A stretch of DNA of 64,000 nt from Gammaproteobacteria bacterium. Lineage in GTDB: Bacteria > Pseudomonadota > Gammaproteobacteria > Steroidobacterales > Foliamicaceae. Positions 10,271-18,803 of the stretch are shown here, in pieces. The position numbers and the translations under genes are program-made. The notes under the pieces were generated by a model. That model had not been told where the DNA came from. It searched no databases and was given only the letters and a program-made list of their open reading frames with translations. The stretch spans positions 1 to 64,000 of the forward strand of contig JAPOWV010000071.1 of NCBI GenBank assembly GCA_026707445.1, written 5' to 3'. The stretch's first letter is position 1, and each line of letters starts with the position of its first letter.

Positions 10271-11621
10271 GATTATTGTCCGGAAGGGCGCCGGTCAGCT
10301 CCACCTGGCGCATCCCGCGCCGCAGGAGCAGAAAGCCGACGGTGGCGGACACCAGGTTGCCAAGCGCGCCGCCGAAGAACACGCCGATCAGCCCGAACAG
10401 AAGGCCCAGCAGCCACGAGAGCGGCACGTAGACCAGCAGCGTCCGGCACAGCGAGACCATCATGGCCGCCAGAGGCTTGCCAAGCGCGTTGAGCGACGTG
10501 TTGGCGACTATGGTCACCCCCAGCAGGCAATAGGTCCAGGGCAGGATGCGAAGCTGGGTCACAGCCGCGCGCATGGCGCCCTCGTCATGGGTAAAGAGCC
10601 CGACGATCGGTACGGCGAAGATGCTCAGCAAGGCGGCCACTGAGAGACCGTATATGGTCGTAAAACGCAGGCACCACTTGTGGGCCTCCCGCACCCGGTC
10701 CATCCGCTCCGCTCCCGCGTTCTGGCCCACGAACGGACCGATCGCCGCGCCCAATGCCATGTACGGCAACAGCGCCAGCGCCTCGGTGCGGATACCGACG
10801 CCGAAGCCGGCCACCGCGGTCTGGCCGAAGCGCGCCACCATCGCTACCACGAAGGCGGAAGTCAGGGGTGCCATCAATCCGGAAGCGGTAGCCGAAAGCC
10901 CGACGTGCAAGATGCGCTTCCAGGAATCGAGAATCAGTTTCATGCCGCGCAGCGTCAGGAACTTGTCGCGGCGGATGCCGATGACCAGCATGGCCGCCAG
11001 CGACAAAAAGTTGGCGATCACGGTGGCAAGCGCCGCGCCCTGCACCTCCAGCCGGGGGAACCCGAACAAGCCGAAGATCAGGATCGGGTCCAGGATGGCA
11101 TTGACCAGGGCGGTGAGGGCGAGCAGGACTCCAGGCGACTTGGCGTCCCCGAGCGCGCGCAGGATCGCACCGCCGATGGCGGGCCCAATTACCAAGATCA
11201 GCCCGACCAGGTAGATCTCCATATAGTCGCGAACCAGCGGCATCGTGGTCTCGTCGGCGCCCATCAGTCCGAAGATGTCGTCCATGAAGACCCAACCCGC
11301 CGCCAGCAGCACCAGGCCCAGCATTCCGCTCAGCATGAACGCATGGGTGGCGATGCGCCGCACCCGGCGCCTGTTGCCCTGGCCCAGCAGACGCGCGATC
11401 ACCGAACTGGCGCCCACGCCGATGCCCATCGCAACGGCGGCCACGACGAACCCCACGGGCTGCGTAAAACTGACGGCGGCCAGCGGCAGTGGACCGAGCC
11501 GGCTGACGAACCAGGCGTCCACCAGTCCGAACGAGATCATGGCCAGCAGCCCGATCATCATCGGGACCATCAGTTCCCAGAGATGGCGGCCGACGGGCCC
11601 CTCGGTCAGGCGCGCTTCCAT
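10251..11621 (-). CDS. MATE family multidrug/metabolite efflux protein
   Basis: 456 residues with 12 membrane helices in two homologous halves. The N-terminal part reads LWELMVPMMIGLLAMISFGL and LVDAWFVSRLGPLPLAAVSF, the classical first and second MATE helices. It exports cationic or hydrophobic compounds using sodium or proton gradients. The start was chosen at ATG 11621 because the upstream extension has no membrane or domain features. Overlaps dctP by about 20 nt, so efflux and TRAP uptake share a transcript. Confidence 0.92.
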   Translation of the reverse strand: MEARLTEGPVGRHLWELMVPMMIGLLAMISFGLVDAWFVSRLGPLPLAAVSFTQPVGFVVAAVAMGIGVGASSVIARLLGQGNRRRVRRIATHAFMLSGMLGLVLLAAGWVFMDDIFGLMGADETTMPLVRDYMEIYLVGLILVIGPAIGGAILRALGDAKSPGVLLALTALVNAILDPILIFGLFGFPRLEVQGAALATVIANFLSLAAMLVIGIRRDKFLTLRGMKLILDSWKRILHVGLSATASGLMAPLTSAFVVAMVARFGQTAVAGFGVGIRTEALALLPYMALGAAIGPFVGQNAGAERMDRVREAHKWCLRFTTIYGLSVAALLSIFAVPIVGLFTHDEGAMRAAVTQLRILPWTYCLLGVTIVANTSLNALGKPLAAMMVSLCRTLLVYVPLSWLLGLLFGLIGVFFGGALGNLVSATVGFLLLRRGMRQVELTGALPDNNRVKAQA

Positions 11622-11662
11622 GAACCGCGCATGATACGGGACGGGGCCGCTGCGCTGTACGG

Positions 11663-12358
11663 CTACTGGAGCGACTCGACAAGTTCGTCCAGGCTGGAGA
11701 TCCGAATGTCGGCCTCGATCCGGTTTTGTGAAGCGCGCGCCGCCCCGGACGTCGCGCCGGCATAGCGGTCCACCCAGGCGGTGCGGATCCCCAGCGCGCG
11801 GGCGGGCTCTATGTCGTGATAAAGGCTTTGCGCGGCGTGCAGCAATTCCGTCCTGTCGATGCCCATTTCCGACAGCCGGGCCAGCAGGAAACGGAAGTTG
11901 CGCGGGTCCGGTTTGTACGAGCCGATCTCCTCGGCGGTGCACACGAGGTCGAAGCGGATGCCCAGGGCCCGCTCGGTTGCCGCGAAGGACGCCTTGTCCA
12001 CGTTCGACAGCACCACAAGTCGATAGTGCTCCTGCAGCCGGGCCAGCGCCTTCGACGTATCCGAAAACGGCGGCCAGCGGCGAATCGACCGGGCGAACCC
12101 GCCGGCATCGGCATCGCTTACGGGCAAGTCGAACCTGCGTCCGATCCTTTGCGCTACCCGGCGCAGCACCTCGGGATAGGGCAAATCCGGATCGGACGAC
12201 TGCACCACGGGCTCAGCCTCGGAGAACGCCGCCAGCAATTCGGCGCGTTCCAGGGCTGCTCCGTGGCGCCGCGACCAATCCGACAATGCATCGGCAATGC
12301 CGCTTTCCCAATCGATCAGCGTTCCGTAACAGTCAAAGCTGATGGCCTTGATTTCCAT
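11663..12358 (-). CDS. HAD-superfamily hydrolase, haloacid dehalogenase type II-like
   Basis: 231 residues. HAD motif I is ISFDCYGTLIDWE, with Asp at residue 9; motif II is VVLSNVD; motif III Lys is in GSYKPDPRNF; motif IV is YHDIEPARALG. FDCYGTL and the length match the L-2-haloacid dehalogenase/HAD-IA group, which also includes phosphatases. The aspartate after motif I that marks phosphatases (DxD) is not present, which favours a dehalogenase-like chemistry. Precedes the MATE gene on the same strand. Confidence 0.87.
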   Translation of the reverse strand: MEIKAISFDCYGTLIDWESGIADALSDWSRRHGAALERAELLAAFSEAEPVVQSSDPDLPYPEVLRRVAQRIGRRFDLPVSDADAGGFARSIRRWPPFSDTSKALARLQEHYRLVVLSNVDKASFAATERALGIRFDLVCTAEEIGSYKPDPRNFRFLLARLSEMGIDRTELLHAAQSLYHDIEPARALGIRTAWVDRYAGATSGAARASQNRIEADIRISSLDELVESLQ

Positions 12359-12450
12359 GGTTCCTTCCCGAGGCAGACGCGCATTTTAGGGCCGGCAGCG
12401 GAACAAAAATGCCGTGCGTAGAATGGCAAGTTCGTTGGGAGGCTCTTCAA

Positions 12451-13884
12451 ATGCTCAACAAGGCGGCGAGCGAGACCTGGGACCTGATCGTGGTGGGCGG
12501 AGGATCGGCGGGGCTGCCGTGCGCGATATTCGCGGCCATGCAGGGCGCGCGGGTGCTGGTGGTGGACCGGGCGCACCGGTTGGGTGGAACGTTGGACCGC
12601 TCGACCGGGCAGATCGCCGCGGCGGGAACTCGTATCCAGGCGGAACAGGGCATTCAGGATTCGCCGGATGCGCACTACGACGACATCATGCGCATCAGTC
12701 GCGGCAAGGTGGACCCCGATCTGGCCCGCGTGTTCGTTGGCGAGGCGGCCAGGACGGTGGACTGGCTCTGCGATCACGGGTTCACGCCGTTGCCCGACCA
12801 CCCGGTAACCACGGGAGGCCACGAACCGTACAGGGTGCGCCGCTATCAATGGGCGGCGGGGAACGGCGTGGCGATCCTGAGAACCCTCTTGCCCGTATTC
12901 ATGGATCTGGTCCGCAAGGGCTCGATCGAATTTCTGATCCGTACCGACGCAAAGGAACTCATTCAGGACGCTGACGGCGCCGTAACGGGAGTGATGGTGG
13001 AAGACGCCCTGGGTCGCAGGATGGACCTGAAGGGGCGCAAGGTCGCGATTACCACCGGAGGATGCGGAGGCAACCCCGAGATGTTCGAGCGGCTGCACGG
13101 CGTTCCGATGTATGCGCGGCTGGCCTATCCGTTCAATCTCGGCGGCGGCCTGGAAATGGGCGTGGCGGCCGGTGGCGTCTTGCGGGGAGCGGAACTGTTC
13201 ACGACCTTTTTCGGCATGGTGCTGAACGATTTCAATGTGCCCAGCACGCCCGCCGGAGTCCCGGTCAACAGCTACCCGGAGCGGCGCATGCCCTGGGAGG
13301 TGTACGTGAACTCCGCCGGACAGCGCTTCGTGCGCGAGGACCATCCGAGCGTGGACGAGCGCGAACACGCGCTCCTCGCCCAGGAGAGCCATCGCTACTG
13401 GATGATCTTCGACCAGGAAATCATGAACACCGCGCCGCCGGTGGCGCTGGGGTGGGACCGCGCGCGGCTGGACTTCGCCTTCAGCAAATATCACTTCTTC
13501 TCGCGCGCGGAGACGCTTGGGGAGCTGGCCTTCTGGGCAGGCGTCGAGGCGGAGGGCCTGGCGGCAGCCGTCGAGCGCTACAACACCGGGCAGGCCGCCG
13601 GGCGGGACCCGGATTTCGGCCGCGAGCACATGCCGCTGCCGGTCCGCAAGCCGCCGTTCTATGCGATCCGCATGCAGGGCACTCAACTGCTGACGTTTGC
13701 GGGACTTCACGTCAATCCGCAACTCGAAGTGCTGAATCGGGACGGCGAGCCCATTCCCAACCTCTACGCCGCCGGAGAAGTGCTTGGGGCCGGGGCGACC
13801 ACCGGATTCGGCATCGTCAACGGGATGATGCTCACTCCGGCGCTGGTATTCGGACGCATGATCGGGGAACGCGTCTTCAGCTAG
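12451..13884 (+). CDS. FAD-dependent oxidoreductase, fumarate reductase/ketosteroid dehydrogenase type, copy 1
   Basis: 477 residues. N-terminal FAD-binding fold WDLIVVGGGSAGLPCAIFAA (GGGSAG at residues 16-21), a central capping domain and the C-terminal FAD-binding segment LYAAGEVLGAGATTGFGIVNG. This is the FAD_binding_2 group, which reduces or dehydrogenates C-C double bonds of acids, urocanate-like compounds or steroids. Unlike copies 2 and 3 it has no signal peptide. Start at ATG 12451 with GGGAGG 8 nt upstream; the longer ATG at 12409 has no ribosome site. First of three tandem paralogues. Confidence 0.9.
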   Translation: MLNKAASETWDLIVVGGGSAGLPCAIFAAMQGARVLVVDRAHRLGGTLDRSTGQIAAAGTRIQAEQGIQDSPDAHYDDIMRISRGKVDPDLARVFVGEAARTVDWLCDHGFTPLPDHPVTTGGHEPYRVRRYQWAAGNGVAILRTLLPVFMDLVRKGSIEFLIRTDAKELIQDADGAVTGVMVEDALGRRMDLKGRKVAITTGGCGGNPEMFERLHGVPMYARLAYPFNLGGGLEMGVAAGGVLRGAELFTTFFGMVLNDFNVPSTPAGVPVNSYPERRMPWEVYVNSAGQRFVREDHPSVDEREHALLAQESHRYWMIFDQEIMNTAPPVALGWDRARLDFAFSKYHFFSRAETLGELAFWAGVEAEGLAAAVERYNTGQAAGRDPDFGREHMPLPVRKPPFYAIRMQGTQLLTFAGLHVNPQLEVLNRDGEPIPNLYAAGEVLGAGATTGFGIVNGMMLTPALVFGRMIGERVFS

Positions 13885-13949
13885 GAGGCGCCGGCCGAAG
13901 GCTCAGGATCGTGCGTAGAATGACTACCTCGATTGGGAGGGTTCATCAA

Positions 13950-15491
13950 ATGCGCAACAGATCGTTTGAATTCCTGGCCGAAGCCGGGGAAATGCAGCTG
14001 AACAAGCGGGAACTGCTTGCCGGCGCGGGCGCGGCGGCGGCGCTGGCCCTGATGCCGCGCATCAGCCGTGCTGCCAGCGAGACCTGGGACCTGATCGTGA
14101 TCGGCGGCGGCTCGGCGGGGCTTCCCTGCGCGATCTTCGCCGCCCAGCAGGGCGCCCGGGTCCTCGTGGTCGAACGCGCCCACCGCCTGGGCGGAACGCT
14201 GGACCGTTCCTCGGGCCAGATCGCGGCCGCCGGCACGCGGTTGCAGGCCGAACTGGAGATCGACGATTCGCCGGAGGCGCATTTCGACGACATCATGCGG
14301 ATCAGCAAGGGCAAGGTCGATACCGACCTGGTCCGGCTCTTCGTAAATGACGCGGCCAGGACACTGGACTGGCTGGGCGAGCACGGGTTCACGCCGCTCG
14401 ACGGCCATCCCGTCAAATCCGGCGGGCACGAACCGTACGTGACCAGGCGCTACCAATGGGCCGAACAGGGCGGGGTCGCGATCCTCAAGATCCTTTTGCC
14501 CCAGTTCCTCGAGCTGGCCCGCAAGGGGTCGATCGAGTTCCTGATCCGCACCGACGCTCAGGAACTGATCCAGGACGACTCGGGCACCGTGAAGGGCGTC
14601 ATGGTGCGTGATGCAACGGGACGCAAGATGGACCTGCTCGGCCGCAAGGTGGCGCTGACCAGCGGCGGCTGCGCGGGCAACCCCGAAATGTTCAGGGAAC
14701 TGCACGGGGCGCCTCTGTACGCGAGCCTGGCCTATCCCTACAATCTGGGCGGGGGCCTGGAGATGGGCGTGGCGGCCGGCGGCACGCTGCGCGGCGCGGA
14801 ACTCTTCCAGACTTTCTTCGGCATGGTGCTGAACGACTTCAATGTGCCGAGCACGCCCGCCGGGGTGCCGATCAGCACGGCCCCGGAACGCCGCATGCCC
14901 TGGGAGGTGTACGTCAACACGGCCGGGCAGCGTTTCGTGCGCGAAGACCATCCCAGCGTGGACGCGCGCGAACATTCATTGCTGGCGCAGGAAGGCCACC
15001 GCTACTGGATCGTGTTCGACCAGGCCATCCGGGACGCGGCGCCGTCGATGGTCATGGGCTGGGACAGCGAGCGGCTGGACTGGGCCTTCGACAAGTATCA
15101 CTTCTTCTCGCGCGCCGGTTCCCTGGCCGAACTGGCCTACTGGGCCGACATCGACGGCGAGGGACTGGCTGCCTCCATCGGGCGCTACAACGCCGCCCAG
15201 GCGGCCGGGCAGGATTCCGATTTCGGCCGCGAGCACATGCCGCTGCCGCTCGGCAAGCCGCCGTACTACGCCATCCGCATGCAGGGCACGCAGTTGCTTT
15301 CCTTTGCCGGCCTGAACGTGAACACAGACCTTGAAGTGCTGAACGGGAACGGCGATCCCATCCCCAATCTCTACGCCGCCGGCGAGGTGCTGGGCGCGGG
15401 AGCGCTGACCGGCTTCGGCATCACCAATGGAATGCTGCTGACACCCGCGCTGGTGTTCGGGCGCATGATCGGAGAACGAGTGTTGGTCTGA
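13950..15491 (+). CDS. FAD-dependent oxidoreductase, copy 2, exported
   Basis: 513 residues and very similar to its neighbours. An N-terminal extension of about 45 residues contains NKRELLAGAGAAAALALM followed by PRISRAAS, which looks like a Tat-type signal with KR in place of RR. Export after folding would fit an FAD enzyme. The FAD motif WDLIVIGGGSAGLPCAIFAA and the C-terminal LYAAGEVLGAGALTGFGITNG are intact. The ATG at 13950 is preceded by GGGAGGG. About 40 nt of leader (CGTGCGTAGAATG onwards) resembles that of copy 1, so the duplication included the ribosome site. Electron partner is not visible nearby. Confidence 0.9.
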   Translation: MRNRSFEFLAEAGEMQLNKRELLAGAGAAAALALMPRISRAASETWDLIVIGGGSAGLPCAIFAAQQGARVLVVERAHRLGGTLDRSSGQIAAAGTRLQAELEIDDSPEAHFDDIMRISKGKVDTDLVRLFVNDAARTLDWLGEHGFTPLDGHPVKSGGHEPYVTRRYQWAEQGGVAILKILLPQFLELARKGSIEFLIRTDAQELIQDDSGTVKGVMVRDATGRKMDLLGRKVALTSGGCAGNPEMFRELHGAPLYASLAYPYNLGGGLEMGVAAGGTLRGAELFQTFFGMVLNDFNVPSTPAGVPISTAPERRMPWEVYVNTAGQRFVREDHPSVDAREHSLLAQEGHRYWIVFDQAIRDAAPSMVMGWDSERLDWAFDKYHFFSRAGSLAELAYWADIDGEGLAASIGRYNAAQAAGQDSDFGREHMPLPLGKPPYYAIRMQGTQLLSFAGLNVNTDLEVLNGNGDPIPNLYAAGEVLGAGALTGFGITNGMLLTPALVFGRMIGERVLV

Positions 15492-15510
15492 CATCGGCGG
15501 GAGGATCCTG

Positions 15511-17052
15511 ATGGACAAGTTTGACTTTGATGCCGCGGCGGACACCGCGGGTTTTCGGCTCGGCAAGAGAGAGTTGATTTCAGGCGCGGGCGCGGCGGCC
15601 GCACTGGCGCTGATGCCGCGCATCAGCCGGGCTGCCGGCGAGACCTGGGACCTGATCGTGGTGGGCGGCGGGTCGGCGGGGCTCCCCTGCGCGATCTTCG
15701 CGGCACAGCAGGGCGCCCGTGTGCTGGTGGTCGATCGGGCGCACCGGCTCGGAGGCACACTCGATCGTTCGTTCGGGCAGATCGCCGCCGCGGGCACGCG
15801 AATTCAGGCCGAGCACGGGATCGAGGATTCGCCGGAAGCCCACTTTGACGACATCATGCGCATCAGCAAGGGCAGGATCGACCAGGAACTCGTCCGCGTG
15901 TTCGTCAGTGAAGCGGCCAAAACCATTGACTGGCTGGGCGCGAATGGTTTTACCCCACTGCCCGGCCACCCGGTCATGAGCGGCGGGCACGAACCCTATA
16001 TGACGCGGCGCTACCAGTGGGCGGAACAGAACGGGGTCGCGATCCTGAAAATTCTGCTGCCGCAATTCCTCGAACTGGCGCGCCAGGGCTCCATCGAGTT
16101 CCTGATCCGCACCGACGCACAGGAACTGATCCAGGACGATTCCGGCGCCGTGAAGGGCGTCATGGTGCGCGATGCAACGGGACGCAAGATGGACCTGCTC
16201 GGCCGCAAGGTGGCGCTGACCAGCGGCGGCTGCGCCGGGAATCCCGAAATGTTCCAGGAACTGCATGGCCCACCGCTGTATGCCAACATGGCCTATCCCT
16301 ACAATCTCGGCGGCGGCCTGGAGATGGGCGTGGGGGCGGGCGGAACGCTGCGCGGCGCAGAGCTCTTCCAGGTTGCCTTCGGCATGGTGTTGAACGACTT
16401 CAATGTGCCGAGCACTCCGGCCCCGGTGCCGGTGCGCACTACGCCGCAGTCGCGCCTGCCCTGGGAGGTCTACGTGAATTCGGGCGGTCAACGCTTCGTG
16501 CGCGAAGACCATCCCAGCGTGGATGCCCGGGAGCACGCGCTCCTTGGGCAGAAGGACCACCGGTTCTGGATCGTGTTCGACCGGCAGATCATGGACTCGG
16601 CGCCGTCTCTGGTGGGCGGCTGGGACGGGGACCGGCTGGACTGGGCGTTCGACAAGTACCACTTCTTCTCGCGCGGGGATTCGCTGGCCGAACTGGCCTA
16701 CTGGGCCGGTATCGACGGCGACGGGCTGACAACCTCCATAGGGCGTTACAACTCCGGTCAGGAGGGCGGCCAGGATCCCGATTTCGGCCGGGAGCACATG
16801 CCGCTGCCGGTCGGCAAGCCGCCGTACTACGCGATCCGCATGCAGGGCACGCACCTGATTTCCTTCGCGGGCCTGACCGTCAGTCCGGGGCTCGAGGTGC
16901 TGAACGGTAGCGGCGATCCCATCCCCAACCTGTACGCCGCCGGCGAGGTGCTGGGCGCGGGAGCGACTTCGGGCTTCGGCATCGTCAACGGGATGCTGCT
17001 GACGCCGGCGCTGGTATTCGGACGCATGATCGGAGAGCGCGTGTTCGCCTGA
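15511..17052 (+). CDS. FAD-dependent oxidoreductase, copy 3, exported
   Basis: 513 residues. Signal region GKRELISGAGAAAALALM then PRISRAAGE, again a KR Tat-like signal. FAD fold WDLIVVGGGSAGLPCAIFAA and C-terminal LYAAGEVLGAGATSGFGIVNG. The copy shares long runs of identical DNA with copy 2, for example a block of about 65 nt beginning near 16170 against one near 14612, which points to recent duplication or gene conversion. It starts 19 nt after copy 2, so copies 1-3 are probably co-transcribed. The substrate is unknown; family members reduce unsaturated acids or dehydrogenate steroids. Confidence 0.9.
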   Translation: MDKFDFDAAADTAGFRLGKRELISGAGAAAALALMPRISRAAGETWDLIVVGGGSAGLPCAIFAAQQGARVLVVDRAHRLGGTLDRSFGQIAAAGTRIQAEHGIEDSPEAHFDDIMRISKGRIDQELVRVFVSEAAKTIDWLGANGFTPLPGHPVMSGGHEPYMTRRYQWAEQNGVAILKILLPQFLELARQGSIEFLIRTDAQELIQDDSGAVKGVMVRDATGRKMDLLGRKVALTSGGCAGNPEMFQELHGPPLYANMAYPYNLGGGLEMGVGAGGTLRGAELFQVAFGMVLNDFNVPSTPAPVPVRTTPQSRLPWEVYVNSGGQRFVREDHPSVDAREHALLGQKDHRFWIVFDRQIMDSAPSLVGGWDGDRLDWAFDKYHFFSRGDSLAELAYWAGIDGDGLTTSIGRYNSGQEGGQDPDFGREHMPLPVGKPPYYAIRMQGTHLISFAGLTVSPGLEVLNGSGDPIPNLYAAGEVLGAGATSGFGIVNGMLLTPALVFGRMIGERVFA

Positions 17053-17099
17053 CATTCCGCATACGACGGACCAGCGGCGCAGCGGCAGGGCTCGGTAGT

Positions 17100-17130
17100 G
17101 AGGGCATGTCCCTCGCGGCGGGACGCCCTC
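17100..17130. repeat. Short dispersed palindrome, GAGGGC...GCCCTC
   Basis: GAGGGC (17100-17105) pairs with GCCCTC (17125-17130), with GGGACGCCCTCGTTCCC at its right side. The words GAGGGCGTCCC and CGCCCTCGT recur at 20731-20769. The copy occupies the gap between the third flavoprotein and the SulP transporter, where nothing else is evident. Confidence 0.45.
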
Positions 17131-17158
17131 GTTCCCAGGCTAGGCCGCCTCTTCCCCA

Positions 17159-18775
17159 ATGAAGTACGACCTGAAGACCTTTCAGGGAGACGTTTTCGGC
17201 GGGATCACCTCCGCCGTGGTCGCGCTCCCGGTGGCGCTGGCGTTCGGGATCGCCTCGGGCCTGGGCGCCGAGGCGGGGATTTACGGAGCGATTGCGGTCG
17301 GCTTCTTCGCTTCCGTATTCGGCGGCACGCGGTCACAGATATCGGGACCCACGCCGTCGATGACCGTGGCCATGGCCGTGATCATCTCGACCCACGCGAA
17401 CAGCCTCAGCGAGGCGCTGATCGTGGTGGTGCTGGCCGGACTGATACAGGTGCTGCTCGGCGTACTGCGGATCGGACGGTTCGTCGTCTACACGCCCCAC
17501 GTGGTGGTTTCCGGGTTCATGTCCGGTATCGGCATCATCATCATGCTGATCCAGGTGCTGCCGTTCCTCGGCGCCCCGACTTCGCCCGAAGGTCCGATGG
17601 GCGCATTGCGCTCGCTGCCCGGCGCACTTGCGGGGTTGAACCCGAGCGCCCTGGCCATCGCAACCCTGGCGCTTGCCATCACGATTTTCTGGCCCCGGCG
17701 GCTGGAGCGCCTGGCCCCCGCTCCACTGATCGCGCTCGTGGTCGGCTCCGTGATCGGAATCCTGTGGCTGACCGGAGCTCCCGCGATCGGCTCGATCCCC
17801 GAGGGACTGCCGGCCATCAGCCTTCAGGTCCCGTCCGCCGACTTCCTGCTGGGCGCCTTGCACCCTGCCATCATCCTCGCGCTGCTGGGCTCCGTGGACA
17901 GCCTGCTCACGTCGCTGGTGGCGGATTCGATGATCGGCACGCGCCACAAGCCCGACAAGGAACTGGTCGGACAGGGGATCGGCAACATCGTTTCCGGGCT
18001 GTTCCAGGGAATGCCGGGGGCCGGCGCCACTATCGGGACCGTCACCAACATCCGGGCGGGAGGCAGCACGCCGGTCTCCGGGGTCATACGCGCGCTGTTC
18101 CTGCTGGCCCTGCTGCTGGGGTTCGGCGAGTACGTGGAACCGATTCCGCATGCCGTGCTGGCCGGCATCCTGATGAAGATCGGCTGGGACATCGTGGATT
18201 GGCGGCTGTTGCTGCGCATCCACCGCCTGCGCCGGGATCACCTGGTAGTCATGCTGATGACGCTGCTCCTGACGGTCGTGGTCGATCTCGTTACCGCCGT
18301 TGCGCTCGGACTGATCGTTGCCGGCATGAATCACGCGCGCCAGTTGAAGAGCCTGGAACTGGACAGCGTGGTTTCGGTTCCGGTGCTCGACCGGACATTC
18401 TTCGCCGGCGAGAAGGGCATGGAGATCAGCGACCCGCTGCAGGCGCGGGTGGGGATGGTGGCCTTGCGGGGCACTCTCACGGTGGCTTCCTCACGCAACC
18501 TGGTCAGCGTGATCGGCGCGGACATCAAGGACCACGAGGTCGTGATCTTCGACTTTTCCGATGCCAGGTACCTCGATGACAGCGCCGCCATGGTTATCGA
18601 GCAATTGCTTGAGGTGGCCGGGGACGCGGACACCAGCGTGATTGTCGTGGGTCTTTCCGGCGGCGTCGCGGAAATGATCGACACCCTGGACGTGCTGAGA
18701 GGCGTGCCGGAGGACCGGGTGGTGGACAGGCTCGCCCGCGCGCGCGGGATCGCGCGGAATATTCTCGAGAACTAG
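17159..18775 (+). CDS. SulP family anion transporter with STAS domain
   Basis: 538 residues. Membrane domain of about 12-14 helices from residue 10 to 410, with the SulP signature region GGTRSQISGPTPSMTVAMAV. The C-terminal STAS domain (about 435-535) has DHEVVIFDFSDARYLDDSAA, a typical STAS strand-helix. SulP proteins move sulfate, bicarbonate, fumarate or other anions; the ion is not assignable here. Adjacent to the fumarate-reductase-like flavoproteins, so a dicarboxylate substrate is a possibility only. Confidence 0.93.
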   Translation: MKYDLKTFQGDVFGGITSAVVALPVALAFGIASGLGAEAGIYGAIAVGFFASVFGGTRSQISGPTPSMTVAMAVIISTHANSLSEALIVVVLAGLIQVLLGVLRIGRFVVYTPHVVVSGFMSGIGIIIMLIQVLPFLGAPTSPEGPMGALRSLPGALAGLNPSALAIATLALAITIFWPRRLERLAPAPLIALVVGSVIGILWLTGAPAIGSIPEGLPAISLQVPSADFLLGALHPAIILALLGSVDSLLTSLVADSMIGTRHKPDKELVGQGIGNIVSGLFQGMPGAGATIGTVTNIRAGGSTPVSGVIRALFLLALLLGFGEYVEPIPHAVLAGILMKIGWDIVDWRLLLRIHRLRRDHLVVMLMTLLLTVVVDLVTAVALGLIVAGMNHARQLKSLELDSVVSVPVLDRTFFAGEKGMEISDPLQARVGMVALRGTLTVASSRNLVSVIGADIKDHEVVIFDFSDARYLDDSAAMVIEQLLEVAGDADTSVIVVGLSGGVAEMIDTLDVLRGVPEDRVVDRLARARGIARNILEN

Positions 18776-18803
18776 GCCGCTCCGGGGCGCGCCGGTCAGC
18801 GGC

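Noticed and set aside
13062..13949. N-terminal extension of flavoprotein copy 2 through copy 1
   Set aside because: This is an out-of-frame reading of copy 1; the true start at 13950 has a ribosome site and signal peptide.
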